Below the pieces are notes generated by a model. It was given only the letters and a program-made list of their open reading frames with translations, did no database searches and was not told the DNA's origin. Made by a program: the position numbers and the translations under genes. This document shows, piece after piece, positions 17,152 through 26,317 of a stretch of 34,134 nt of DNA. Source of the stretch: Halobacteriales archaeon (GTDB lineage Archaea > Halobacteriota > Halobacteria > Halobacteriales > SKNY01); the NCBI GenBank assembly GCA_007118975.1, contig SKQO01000035.1, positions 1-34,134 of the forward strand, written 5' to 3'. Positions within the stretch are counted from its first letter, which is position 1, and every line of letters begins with the position of its first letter.

Positions 17152-18600
17152 TCAGAAGTTGTCGTAGATCGTCTTTTCGATGGTGTAGAACTCGAGGCCT
17201 TCGTCGCCCTGTTCTCGCCAGGTTTCACTGGACGAGCGGCCGAACCCACCGAACGGGACGTGCAACTCGAGGCCCGTCGTCTTCTCGTTGATCTTTGCGA
17301 CACCGGATTCGATCTCCCGAACGAACTCCTCGGCTTCCGTGTGGTCTTCCGTGACGATGCTCGCCGAGAGACCGTACTCGACCCCGTTCGCGATGCTCAT
17401 CGCGTCTTCGAAGCCATCCGCTTCAATGACCGCCACGACCGGTCCGAAAATCTCCTCCTGGCCGATGGTATCCTGTGGATCGACATCGCTAAAGACGGTC
17501 GGTTCCACGAAATAGCCATCCTCGTAGCGCCCACCTTCGAGTCGTTCGCCACCGAAGGCCAGGGTGTTACCGTCCGCTTTGGCCCGGTCGATGTACTCGA
17601 GGGTACTCTTCAGTTCACTCTCGGTCACCTGCGGACCCATATCGTACTCGTCGCCTGGACCGACCTCGATCGCAGCCGCTTCGTCGACGAGTGCCGAGAC
17701 GAAATCGTCATAGACGTCGGTATGAACGATCGCACGGGAACAGGCAGTGCACGCCTGCCCGGTCACGCCGAAGGCGCCGGTCGAGACGATCTCGGCTGCC
17801 TTCCCGGTGTCCGCTGACTCCGAGACGATCGTCGGATTCTTGCCGCCCAGTTCGGTTTGGACCCGTTTGCCCGCGGCCGCGGCGTCCTTGTAGACGCGTT
17901 CGCCGACGGCGCTGCTGCCCGTAAAGGAGATGGCATCGATGGCGTCGTTCGTAATGATCTCTTCACCCACCTTCGAGCCCGGGCCCGCGACCACGTTGGC
18001 GACGCCATCCGGCAATCCCGCCTCGTCGAGTGCCTCGAAAATGGCGATTGCAACGCCCGGGGCATTGGTCGCAGGCTTGTGCACGAGCGTGTTCCCGGTC
18101 GCCAGGGCGGGCGCGATCTTCCACGCCGGGATGGCGATCGGGTAGTTCCACGGCGTGATGAGCCCGACCGTCCCGAGCGGTTCCTTGCGGGTGTATAGAT
18201 TCGTCCTGGCACCACTGGCGGCTTTTACGTCCCCGAGGTAGTCCCGCGGCTTCTCCGCGTAATAGTAGAAGATGTCGATGGCCCGCTGAACCTCCCCGCC
18301 CGCCTCGGCGTGTGTCTTTCCCTCCTCCGTCGTCAGCAGCTCCGTCAGTTCTTGTTTTCGATCCGCGAGGATCGCGGCGGTCTCTCGGAGAATCCGACCT
18401 CGTTCTGGCCCTGGTGTTCGTGCCCATTCCGGGGCCGCCTCGACGGCTGCTTCGATGGCGGCGCGGGCGTCCGCACGGTCCGAGTTCGGATAGGTCGCAA
18501 CTTCTTCGCTGGGGCGTGCCGGATTGTAGGTGGCGAAAGTGTCGCCGTTCTTCGCGTCGACCCACTGGTCGCCGACGTAGTTCTGGTTTGTCGTACTCAT
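17152..18600 (-). CDS. NAD(P)-dependent aldehyde dehydrogenase, possible 2-oxoglutarate-semialdehyde type
   Basis: This 482-residue enzyme of the aldehyde dehydrogenase superfamily oxidises an aldehyde to its carboxylate. It has the nucleotide-binding region (TPWNYPIAIPAWKIAPALATGN, FTGSSAVGE), the general base Glu250 in ELGGKNP and the nucleophile Cys284 in GQACTA. EEIFGPVV and PFGGFGRSS follow near the end. The overall sequence resembles haloarchaeal 2-oxoglutarate-semialdehyde dehydrogenases of pentose breakdown, but lactaldehyde, succinate semialdehyde or glyceraldehyde cannot be excluded. It is divergent from the acetyltransferase operon across a 186-base gap. With the nearby dehydratase and aldolase it suggests sugar-acid catabolism. 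Confidence 0.88.
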   Translation of the reverse strand: MSTTNQNYVGDQWVDAKNGDTFATYNPARPSEEVATYPNSDRADARAAIEAAVEAAPEWARTPGPERGRILRETAAILADRKQELTELLTTEEGKTHAEAGGEVQRAIDIFYYYAEKPRDYLGDVKAASGARTNLYTRKEPLGTVGLITPWNYPIAIPAWKIAPALATGNTLVHKPATNAPGVAIAIFEALDEAGLPDGVANVVAGPGSKVGEEIITNDAIDAISFTGSSAVGERVYKDAAAAGKRVQTELGGKNPTIVSESADTGKAAEIVSTGAFGVTGQACTACSRAIVHTDVYDDFVSALVDEAAAIEVGPGDEYDMGPQVTESELKSTLEYIDRAKADGNTLAFGGERLEGGRYEDGYFVEPTVFSDVDPQDTIGQEEIFGPVVAVIEADGFEDAMSIANGVEYGLSASIVTEDHTEAEEFVREIESGVAKINEKTTGLELHVPFGGFGRSSSETWREQGDEGLEFYTIEKTIYDNF

Positions 18601-18786
18601 TCCAATCGGTGCTTGGATAGGCGCTCATAAAATTGCAGCGGGGGCAGTTCGCAAACGTTTCAACGTCGTGAATTGACATCGCGCCCCGCATCGTCCACCT
18701 TCCACTCGCGTCAGTATCGACGCAGTTCGACGGCCATCAAGCTCAATCCCGTGAAAGCTATCACTCACATCGCAGAGGGAAGCGGC

Positions 18787-19554
18787 ATGGAGGACCACGC
18801 CGATCTGATCGAACATCTGCGAGCCCTCGGCATCGAATCCGGAGACCTACTCCTCGTTCACAGTGCCCTGAGCGGCATGGCGTGCCGACCCGAGACGTTA
18901 CTCGATGCCCTGCTCGAAGTCATCGGCCCCGAGGGCACGTTGCTCGTCCCGACGTTCACCCCGAGCTTCCGCCACGACAGTCCGGACGGGACGTTTGACC
19001 TCGACCGGACGCCGTCCAGCGTCGGCTATCTCACGGAACTCGTCCGCACGCGAGCGGATGCCGTGCGCAACCTGGATCCGATTCACTCGTTCGCCGCAAT
19101 CGGTGGGCGTGCGGACGAATTCGGCCGGTTACATGCACGGAATTCCTACGATCCAAACAACGTCCTCGGTCGGCTCCATGTGGCAGATGCAAAGATCATG
19201 GCTGTCGGACTCGATCCGTTCGGCCGTAGCATGACGTTCTTCCATTACGTCGAACAGCGGGAAGGCGTCGAACGGCGGGGGTGGACCTATCGCCACGAGA
19301 AGGCCTTCCCCGGAACGATCGTGGTTCGAGACAAAGCCTTCTCCGCGGAATACGCGATCCACGTGCAGAACTTCGAGGATGGGGTCACCTACGACTTCGC
19401 CCCGATCGGCGAGGAGCTCGACCGCCGGGGCGTGATGCATGCTGGCACATTCGTCGATAAACTGTTCACCTGGGGACGTGCGAGCGACATGTACGAGGTG
19501 GCGGGCGACGTCATCGTCGACGAGCCGGATCAAATCTACGCGGTGGACGCCTGA
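18787..19554 (+). CDS. AAC(3)-fold N-acetyltransferase
   Basis: This 255-residue protein belongs to the aminoglycoside 3-N-acetyltransferase (antibiotic_NAT) family. Evidence includes GDLLLVHSALSGM near residue 19, GTLLVPTFTPSF near 54, DPIHSFAAIG near 97 and MTFFHYVEQREGV near 148, matching the family's conserved histidine and aromatic positions. The family transfers acetyl from acetyl-CoA to an amine. In archaea, where aminoglycosides are largely inactive, an amino sugar or metabolite is a likelier substrate. The start at 18787 (MEDHADLIEHL) fits the family; the upstream extension does not. The LDH2-type dehydrogenase follows 52 bases later. Confidence 0.82.
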   Translation: MEDHADLIEHLRALGIESGDLLLVHSALSGMACRPETLLDALLEVIGPEGTLLVPTFTPSFRHDSPDGTFDLDRTPSSVGYLTELVRTRADAVRNLDPIHSFAAIGGRADEFGRLHARNSYDPNNVLGRLHVADAKIMAVGLDPFGRSMTFFHYVEQREGVERRGWTYRHEKAFPGTIVVRDKAFSAEYAIHVQNFEDGVTYDFAPIGEELDRRGVMHAGTFVDKLFTWGRASDMYEVAGDVIVDEPDQIYAVDA

Positions 19555-19606
19555 CTATCGATCCGATCGCGATTCCTTTTTCGGCACCCCCCTGTTCTGG
19601 ACAGGC

Positions 19607-20692
19607 ATGCCCGTAGTCGACCCCGACGGCATCGAAGATTTCGCACGCCTGGTCATCGAACAGATCGGGGGAACGCAAGCGACGGCCGCTGCCGTCGCAG
19701 AATCACTGGTGGGCGCCGACCTGGTTGGGCATAGCTCACACGGACTGGTGCGGCTTTCCGCCTACACCGACCTCGCCCGAGCGGGCGGCGTCGATCCCGC
19801 CGCAAGTCCACATGCCACTGCCGCGGGACCGTTTACGCAACTTAGAGGAGGCGACGCGTTCGGTCAGGTGACCGGACGCGATGCGGTCGAGATCCTCATC
19901 GACGAGGCGTCCACCGACGGGATGTCGGTCGTCGGTATTCGTGAGTCCGGCCATCTGGGACGTATCGGGGAGTGGGCCGAGCGGGTCGCCTCCGAAGGGC
20001 TACTCTTCGCGAGTTGGGTGAATTTGCAGGGCGGCAGTCAGCGCATCGCACCCGCCGGCACCGCCGATCGACGGCTTGGGACGAACCCGCTCACTCAGGC
20101 GATCCCGACGTTCGACGTCTTGCCGTTCGATCTGGTCTACGACGGTGCCACAAGCCAGGTTGCACACGGAAAGATCATCGAACGCGACGGGAGCGGTGAA
20201 CAACTCCCCTCAGCATGGACGATCACGGGGTCAGGAGAGCCGGTCGAAAAAGCTGCGAGTTTCGAATCCGGCACGGGCGCGTTGTTGCCGCTGGGTGGAA
20301 AAGCAGCCGGCCACAAGGGATTCGGCCTGGCGGTGATGGCCGAGCTCTTCGCGGGGATCATCGGGGGCGGGAAGGTTTCCACCGAGGAGCGACAAGCGTG
20401 GGTCGGGAACGGCGGGGCGTTCATGGCGTTCGATCCTACCTGTTTTGTCACACAGGAACGGCTCGAAGAGCAGATCGAGACGGTCACCGCTCATATCCGA
20501 TCCGCGGAGCCGATCGACGGGAGTGAGGTCCTCCTCCCCGGTGAGCCGGAGTACCGAACGGCAGAGCGATACAGAGCGAAGGGACTGCCGATTCCAGAGC
20601 TGACGGCGGCGGATCTCCGGGAGCTAGCCGACGAGCTGAATCTCACAGACGCGTTGCCAGATGGACTAGCGGCCGGGTCTGCGCAACAGTAA
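19607..20692 (+). CDS. LDH2/malate dehydrogenase-like NAD(P)-dependent oxidoreductase
   Basis: This 361-residue protein belongs to the malate/L-lactate dehydrogenase (LDH2, YlbC/YiaK) family, which uses a fold unrelated to classical LDH. Signs are GADLVGHSSHGLVRLSAYTD near 38, GIRESGHLGRIGEW near 109 with the catalytic histidine, RLGTNPLTQAIP near 151 and GHKGFGLAVMAELF near 236. Members act on malate, 2,3-diketogulonate, sulfolactate or ureidoglycolate, so the substrate here is open. The start at 19607 (MPVVDPDG) fits the family. It follows the AAC(3)-like gene on the same strand and may be co-transcribed. Confidence 0.88.
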   Translation: MPVVDPDGIEDFARLVIEQIGGTQATAAAVAESLVGADLVGHSSHGLVRLSAYTDLARAGGVDPAASPHATAAGPFTQLRGGDAFGQVTGRDAVEILIDEASTDGMSVVGIRESGHLGRIGEWAERVASEGLLFASWVNLQGGSQRIAPAGTADRRLGTNPLTQAIPTFDVLPFDLVYDGATSQVAHGKIIERDGSGEQLPSAWTITGSGEPVEKAASFESGTGALLPLGGKAAGHKGFGLAVMAELFAGIIGGGKVSTEERQAWVGNGGAFMAFDPTCFVTQERLEEQIETVTAHIRSAEPIDGSEVLLPGEPEYRTAERYRAKGLPIPELTAADLRELADELNLTDALPDGLAAGSAQQ

Positions 20693-21062
20693 CAGTCCTG
20701 GGAACCCCGTGGGCTTGCCGCCCGATAAACCCAGCGTTCGGTGCCCCCTTTCCCCGATCTCGACCATACGCCGAGAAATGGTTGCCGACCGGCATGGTTG
20801 AGCCACCGATCTCCATACTGTACAGGAAATCGGCCATCGATCGCTCGCGCCATGAAGCCCATTGTTCTCACGGCGTGCTCGTGCTGGCAGAAAGGCAAAA
20901 ACAGGTTGTCCATCAGAACAGAACATCCGCAGGCTCCGTCGATGGGCACTGGGTCCCGGCCGATGCGCCTTTGCTGTGTCGCGTGTGTAACAGTGGCGAA
21001 CATGTAAACGAAGCCATGTTTCGGAGCTAAACGACTTTCACGGTGCCTCGGCAAGTGACGCT
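20693..21062. other. Intergenic stretch without a recognisable gene
   Basis: About 370 bases separate two same-strand genes. Short frames exist on both strands, but none matches a family or shows the neighbours' codon bias. The last 60 bases are richer in A/T and may hold the promoter of the downstream gene. It could include remnants of an older gene. Confidence 0.4.
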
Positions 21063-22178
21063 ATGAAGCCGGCGAACCCGTATGCGGCGGTCGATTGGGA
21101 TGCCAGCGATCACGTCGGAGGGTACACACACGTCCACAATCGGCCGAAACCGGTGCCCGAGGCCACCCTCGAAACGTGGTCCTCGCGTTCGTCATACGAC
21201 GTCCTGGAGACCGTGCTGCACGATGGGACGCGGTATTCGTGTCTGCAAGCACACGACGCAGGATCGGCCGCAGAACCCGGCAACGGCAGGCGGTCGGGTG
21301 AGTACTGGGGGAACACCAAACATCTCAGGGATCCCTTCCTGCGCGAACCAGCCGAACGAAAGGGCATCCGTCATTTCAACTTCACAAACCACGTCGAGGG
21401 TGCCCCGACCACCTATCCACTCGCGGAGTACTTCCCCGAGCCGCTCCCGTCAGGCGTGATCGGCACCCCCGGACACGAACATGCGAGCTTTGGCGCTCAT
21501 TGGTGTCAAATCGCCAATCGGCACGAACAGATCACCGGCGAAACGTATCGCTCATTGCCGGCAATGATCGAGGCCGTCGCTGCCGAAGCGATCTACCCCG
21601 ACGCCGGCGGTATCCACCTGAACCACAGCGACGATCCAGAACCGCTCCGACGAGCGATGGATGCCGACCCGACGTACGTGCTGGGATTGGAGGTTCTGAA
21701 TGGCAAAGGGCTGTTGTACGGTGCACACGGCGATGGGGATTATCGGAGCACATGGGACGAACTCTTGCGCGAGGGGCCCCAATGTTGGGGCTTCGGCAAT
21801 CCCGACGGATACGCGATTCCGGGAGAACGGACGCCCTGTCTGTCTCGCGAGGACCTGTACGGCGGTGACGTTCGGAACATCCTGCTGGTGGAAAATCACA
21901 CCGAGCAAGCATACGCCCGGGGCTACCGGGACGGCCGGTTCTACGTCAGCAGGACAGGAACGCTTCACTTCGAGAAAATCTCCTTCTCGGCCGACACGAA
22001 TCGGGTCCTCGTCGTGACCGACGACGCGCAGACGATCAGGGCGATTACTGACAACGAGGTAGTCCGGGCCGCGGGCCCGTCGGCCACACTGACGGTCCCG
22101 TCGGACAGGACGTATCTGCGGATCGAAGCGGCCAGTCAAGACGACCTGTTGTGTTCCCAGCCAATACGCAACGGCTAG
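21063..22178 (+). CDS. PHP-domain protein of the CehA/McbA type
   Basis: This 371-residue protein probably belongs to the PHP metallo-hydrolase superfamily. It has an early HxH pair (GGYTHVHN, His23 and His25), GTPGHEHAS, GIHLNHSDDP, the acidic motif LGLEVLNG and a late NPDGYAIPG. It ends with a beta-rich module after RNILLVENHTEQAYARGYRDGRFYVSR. That last motif resembles the region of CehA/McbA-like proteins in which a helix is followed by GRxYVS. Members hydrolyse phosphoesters or other esters with two or three bound metals. No signal peptide is visible, so it is probably cytoplasmic. The surroundings suggest a sugar-derived substrate, but this is inference. Confidence 0.6.
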   Translation: MKPANPYAAVDWDASDHVGGYTHVHNRPKPVPEATLETWSSRSSYDVLETVLHDGTRYSCLQAHDAGSAAEPGNGRRSGEYWGNTKHLRDPFLREPAERKGIRHFNFTNHVEGAPTTYPLAEYFPEPLPSGVIGTPGHEHASFGAHWCQIANRHEQITGETYRSLPAMIEAVAAEAIYPDAGGIHLNHSDDPEPLRRAMDADPTYVLGLEVLNGKGLLYGAHGDGDYRSTWDELLREGPQCWGFGNPDGYAIPGERTPCLSREDLYGGDVRNILLVENHTEQAYARGYRDGRFYVSRTGTLHFEKISFSADTNRVLVVTDDAQTIRAITDNEVVRAAGPSATLTVPSDRTYLRIEAASQDDLLCSQPIRNG

Positions 22179-22440
22179 GGCGGGTATCAACACGCCGGCG
22201 AATTGGGACGATGACGGTATCGGAAACGCAGTGGGGTGGATCGGGCACCAATATAGGAGGCGTGGGCGTCATCGACAGATTGTTGACACGTTATGCCGGT
22301 TCACCTCACTATGGTCACCGTTCCCGAAATTACATCCCAAGAGGGAACCTGGCCGGGACAGACACGTTGATCACCGGGAAAATCAAACTCGAGACCCACC
22401 ATGCAACCGAGTTCAGCATCGAGCCGGAGCGTGACCGATC

Positions 22441-23661
22441 GTGCGTGACTTCTCAAAACGGGCAACGAACCGCCCCGCCGACCGCGATGTCGAGATCACG
22501 GCCATCAACACCTGCGTGATCGAGGGGAATTTCGAATGGAATCTCGTGACCGTCCATACCGATGCGGGCGTGGTCGGGTTGGGGGAATCCTACCGCGGCG
22601 GTGGGGTCACGGAGATCATGTCGTACATGGAGCGCTTTCTCATCGGAGAAAACCCGCTCGATGTCGAGCGGCTCTTCCGTCGGATGATCCAGGAAACGTC
22701 CGGGCACGGCGGCACGACGGGAAAAGTCGTTACCGCCGCCAGCGGCATTGAGATCGCCCTCTGGGACCTGGTGGGAAAGCTCACCGGACTCCCGGTGTAC
22801 CAGCTTTTGGGCGGGAAATACCGCGACGAGATTCGCATTTACTGTGATTGTCACACCGGCGAAGCCTGGGAGGCCGAGGACGGGTACGTCGCGACCCACG
22901 AGGCGGACGCCTACCAACCAGCTGCCTATGCAAGAGAAGCCGAACGTGTCGTCGACCGGGGGTTCGAGGCGCTGAAGTTTGACCTCGACCAGCCGATGGA
23001 CAACGAGCCGGATCCGTTCAATGGGCGGGTGCGCCGCACGGACATCGACCGGAAACGAGAGATCGTCGCGGCGGTCCGCGATGCAGTCGGCGAGGATGTC
23101 GAACTCGCCTTCGATGTGCACTGGGACTACTCATTCGACAGCGCAAAGCGACTCTGTCGAGCACTCGAACCGTTCGACTTACTCTGGCTCGAGGACCTGG
23201 TGCCGCCGGAGAACATGGCCGCCCAGCGCGAGATCACGCGAGCCGCAAACGTCCCCATCGCGACCGGCGAAAACCGGTTTCGGGTCCACGAATTCAAGGA
23301 ACTTCTCTACGAGTTCGGCGTCGACGTCATCACCCCTGATCCGACCACCTGTGGTGGGCTCGCGGAATCCAAGGCGATCGCGAGCCGGGCAGAGGAAAAC
23401 TACATCGTATTTTCGCCACACAACGTCTGCAGCCCCGTCGGGACCATGGCCTGTGTTCACCTCGCCGCTGCCATTCCGAACTTCGACCTGCTCGAATACC
23501 ACGCGCTCGAAGTGGACTGGTGGGACGACCTGCTCGTTCGCGAGGACCCACTGATCGAGGACGGACGAATCACTGTACCGGAAGGACCCGGATTAGGAAT
23601 CGAACTGGACGAGGACGTGGCCCGGGAACACGCCATGGATCCGGGGACAATGTTGACCTGA
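22441..23661 (+). CDS. Enolase-superfamily sugar-acid dehydratase
   Basis: This 406-residue protein is a mandelate-racemase/muconate-lactonising-type enzyme, most like galactonate, gluconate or rhamnonate dehydratases. Mg2+ ligands are Asp225 (FDVHWDY), Glu251 (WLEDLVPPEN) and Glu277 (ATGENRF). Acid/base candidates are His227 and His327 (SPHNVCSP); Lys179 lies in the preceding strand (ALKFDLD). The Asp-x-His motif is typical of the galactonate/mannonate dehydratase branch. The product would be a 2-keto-3-deoxy acid. The start is GTG at 22441, chosen because the usual N-terminal sequence begins there and the preceding frame closes. It is followed by a convergent hydroxyacid dehydrogenase. Confidence 0.9.
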   Translation: MRDFSKRATNRPADRDVEITAINTCVIEGNFEWNLVTVHTDAGVVGLGESYRGGGVTEIMSYMERFLIGENPLDVERLFRRMIQETSGHGGTTGKVVTAASGIEIALWDLVGKLTGLPVYQLLGGKYRDEIRIYCDCHTGEAWEAEDGYVATHEADAYQPAAYAREAERVVDRGFEALKFDLDQPMDNEPDPFNGRVRRTDIDRKREIVAAVRDAVGEDVELAFDVHWDYSFDSAKRLCRALEPFDLLWLEDLVPPENMAAQREITRAANVPIATGENRFRVHEFKELLYEFGVDVITPDPTTCGGLAESKAIASRAEENYIVFSPHNVCSPVGTMACVHLAAAIPNFDLLEYHALEVDWWDDLLVREDPLIEDGRITVPEGPGLGIELDEDVAREHAMDPGTMLT

Positions 23662-23741
23662 GACCACGAACACCGTATCGGGAGTAAGGGGCCACCGAGC
23701 GGTTGTCGATCGACACCGAGCCTCCCGCCGGTGGCGATCGA

Positions 23742-24695
23742 TCAAGCCACCTGATTTTCGAGATCGGTGAACTCGCCGGTTAGCTCGACTCGGTCGAGGT
23801 TTCTTACCAGGATCTCCGCGACCCGTTCCCAGTACAACGGGGTGTGTCCCGAGCAATGTGGGGTGATGTAGGCGTTCCCAAGATTCCAGAGCGGATGATC
23901 CGCCGGGAGCGGTTCCGGGTCAGTGACGTCGAGGGCCGCCGCGTGGAGTTTGTTGTTCCGCAAGGCACCGAGGAGCGCCTCACTGTCGATGATCTTCCCC
24001 CTGGCGACGTTGACGACGACTGCATCCGTGTGCAAGGCCGAAAGCTCGTCGGCACCGATCAAGCCGCTCGTCGTCTCCGTGAGCGGGCACGCCACGACGA
24101 CGTAATCACTTCCCACGAACGCGGTCTCGATGTCCTCGAAGCCGTACACCTCGTCGACTGGTCCCCCTTTTTCTGGCGTGTACCTGACCCCGACCGTTTC
24201 CACGCCGAAGCCGTCGAGCCGTTCGAGGACGGCCTGCCCGATCGCGCCCAGTCCCACCACGCACACCCGCGAGCCGTACAGCTCGCCGAAGGCCTGGAAA
24301 TGTCGCCATTCGTGGCGCTCCTGTCGTCGCATCCCCTCGTCCAATCGACGGGCGATCATCAACATCCAGCCGATGGCGTGCTCGGCCATGTTGGGCCCGT
24401 GGACCCCTGACGCGTTGGTGACAGCCACGTCTCGCTCGGCGAACGCATCCAGGTCAAGGTGTCCCACGCCGGCGGACGAACAGGCGAACAGCCGCAAGGA
24501 GTCCGCGAGCTCGAGCAACTCCACGGGGAGATCACCCCCGATCGCGATCTCGACATCGGGGATCAGCTCACGCTCCTCCGACGATGACTCGGCAATATGC
24601 ACCTCGTAGTCGTCTAACGATGCTTCGAGGGTGTCCGTACAGGCGCTCGCGGGAATTCCGTGGGCCGTGCCGTTGAGCACGAGAATGTCCGGCAT
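23742..24695 (-). CDS. D-isomer-specific 2-hydroxyacid dehydrogenase
   Basis: This 317-residue NAD(P)-dependent enzyme interconverts a 2-keto acid and its D-2-hydroxy acid. It has the Rossmann motif VVGLGAIGQ, the substrate-binding arginine in NVARGKIID, the catalytic-pair glutamate in DVTDPEPL and the acid/base histidine in ITPHCSGHTP. The start at 24695 (MPDILVLNG) matches the family better than the ATG eight codons upstream. It probably forms one unit with the phosphatase-like gene just upstream on this strand and converges on the dehydratase. It may act on a keto acid from that pathway. Confidence 0.88.
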   Translation of the reverse strand: MPDILVLNGTAHGIPASACTDTLEASLDDYEVHIAESSSEERELIPDVEIAIGGDLPVELLELADSLRLFACSSAGVGHLDLDAFAERDVAVTNASGVHGPNMAEHAIGWMLMIARRLDEGMRRQERHEWRHFQAFGELYGSRVCVVGLGAIGQAVLERLDGFGVETVGVRYTPEKGGPVDEVYGFEDIETAFVGSDYVVVACPLTETTSGLIGADELSALHTDAVVVNVARGKIIDSEALLGALRNNKLHAAALDVTDPEPLPADHPLWNLGNAYITPHCSGHTPLYWERVAEILVRNLDRVELTGEFTDLENQVA

Positions 24696-24742
24696 GTACT
24701 GACTGGCGATCCTGTCCACTTAGTCGTGATGCTGCCGGTCTG

Positions 24743-25159
24743 TTACGTTCCGAGTTCCAGGCGATCGAAGAGGTCGACCACCCGCACGGCGATCTCGTCG
24801 CGTTGCGCTCTGACCGACTCGAGGTCGCCCCCGGGATGGTCCAAGTCCCACTGCTCGCTGGTCCCATTCCAGTCCGGCGGAGTGAACTCCGCGGCTTCAC
24901 ACCCCATGGTGACGATGTGATCCACGTCGGCGACGTCGTTCGGCCGAATCAATCGAGGCTTTCGATCGCCGATGTCCACGTCCGCCTCTGCGAGCACGTG
25001 GCGGACTTCCTCGTGAACGTGATCATTCGGGTCGACCCCACCGGTGACGAGATCGAGGCAGTCCCCGAGCTCCCGTCGTTCCCGTTCTCGCTCCGCGAGG
25101 GCCATTGCCAACTGACTGCGTCCCGCGTTACCCTGGCAAACGAACGCTATTCCCGTCAT
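24743..25159 (-). CDS. Low-molecular-weight phosphatase / arsenate-reductase-like protein
   Basis: This 138-residue protein has the CX5R phosphate-binding loop CQGNAGRS (Cys8 to Arg14) straight after the first beta strand. The acidic WDLDHPGG near 104 supplies the general acid. This is the low-molecular-weight tyrosine phosphatase fold shared by thioredoxin-coupled arsenate reductases. HIVTMGCEAAEF near 81 carries a cysteine where ArsC-type enzymes have a redox cysteine. Arsenate reduction or protein dephosphorylation are both possible. The start at 25159 gives normal length. Confidence 0.85.
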   Translation of the reverse strand: MTGIAFVCQGNAGRSQLAMALAERERERRELGDCLDLVTGGVDPNDHVHEEVRHVLAEADVDIGDRKPRLIRPNDVADVDHIVTMGCEAAEFTPPDWNGTSEQWDLDHPGGDLESVRAQRDEIAVRVVDLFDRLELGT

Positions 25160-25172
25160 AGCCGGTGACGGG

Positions 25173-25744
25173 TTACCCGTCATTGTAATTCTTTGTCTGG
25201 GGCATCCGATCAATATACGATGACTGTTCCACCGATTGTTCCCGAGGCGAGCGGGTTCGATGCCGATCAGGGAGATAGACGACCGCCCCGAGCAAGAGCG
25301 AGATTCCCAGCACCCATCGATCCGCGGAGACGTACCAGCCCGGCGTCGGGGCGCGGTAGGTCGTAAGCGGAAACAGGTACTGATTGGTGAGCATGTAGCC
25401 GTCGGCATAGCCCTGGGGAGGTCGACGACGAGGTGCCAGGCGATTCCCGCGAGCAACACGAGCAACGAGCGGCGTCGGTCCTGATGGGTAACGAATCACA
25501 GGCAACAATCCCCGAAAGAACCACGATGCCACCGAAAGTATGTAGCGCGCTCTAGCTGAAGGGTACCCCAAGGAAGACCCCTCACCAGTTCGGCACCAAG
25601 GAGCAGCTCCAGTCGACTGAGATTGGGGAGGACGGCGCCGACCATCCCGACCGCCATCCATCGGTCATCGAACCATCCGATCCACCATTTGAAGACAGTA
25701 AACAGCGCGAAGGCCCGCAACACATGGCTCAGCAGTTCAGCCAT
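25173..25744 (-). pseudogene. Decayed membrane-bound metal-dependent hydrolase-like (YdjM-type) protein
   Basis: The frame starts at 25744 with MAELLSHVLRAFALFTVFKW and VGMVGAVLPNLSRLELLLGA, typical of this integral membrane family. It then breaks: ILSVASWFFRGLLP, LVLLAGIAWHLVVDLPRA and YMLTNQYLFPLTTYRAPTPG with WYVSADRWVLGISLLLGAVV lie in three different frames but in the right order. At least three indels are needed to rejoin them. The ATG overlaps the end of the next decayed gene upstream (ATGGCTGA), as in an operon. Confidence 0.75.
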
Positions 25745-26222
25745 CCGGTTCACCTCTCGGTCGGAAGCCAAGCGCGTCCAGATCCACTCGCCAGAATCAC
25801 AGAAAGTCGCCAGCGGCGAGTAACACACCGAGCACCGAAACACCGTAGAGGTACCACCGATCCCGGTCGTTCCTGATATCGATGACGATGTCATCTGCGA
25901 CCAGTTCATCGCTCGCCGCGGCGACCGGCCCGGCCACCTGGATCTCGGCACCCGGTTCGAGCATCTCGTACTCGTCGACAGCCACCTCCGTGATCACCAT
26001 TCGATGTCCGGGCGCCTCCACGATCAGGTGGTCATCCGCGGAGTCGCTCGCGACGACCTCGACGAACATGAAGACACGTTTCCCGTGGTGTGCTGCTGGA
26101 TCGGCCGCGACCGAGGATTCACAGGGCGTGTCCCACAGATCGGCGGCTGCGAAACTGACACATAGCGATAGGTCGAGACCCAGCAATGAGAGCACGTAGA
26201 TCACCCTGATAGCCCGCTGCAT
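25737..26222 (-). pseudogene. OB-fold-like membrane-anchored protein with a premature stop
   Basis: The open part, 26222 to 25797, encodes 141 residues. There is an N-terminal hydrophobic segment, then a beta-barrel-like domain (GKRVFMFVEVVASDSADDHL, HRMVITEVAVDEYEMLEPGA) and a second hydrophobic segment (YLYGVSVLGVLLAA). It then hits TGA at 25797-25799. In the same frame beyond the stop lie FWRVDLDALGFRPRGEPDG and a second stop at 25737-25739. This continuation matches the C-terminal tail I know from related haloarchaeal proteins, so CGA probably became TGA. Loss of a short tail may still leave a working protein. Confidence 0.6.
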
Positions 26223-26317
26223 ATCTTGAAAGGGGCACCTGGCCGCGAAATGGCCAGCACGATCGGTTCCCCGCAGAGCCAGTCATCTGATTATGCAGTG
26301 GCCGGGTCACACTCTTC

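Noticed and set aside
20643-21054. Minus-strand frames in the gap before the PHP-like gene
   Set aside because: They have unusual composition and no recognisable motif, and they overlap the end of the dehydrogenase gene.
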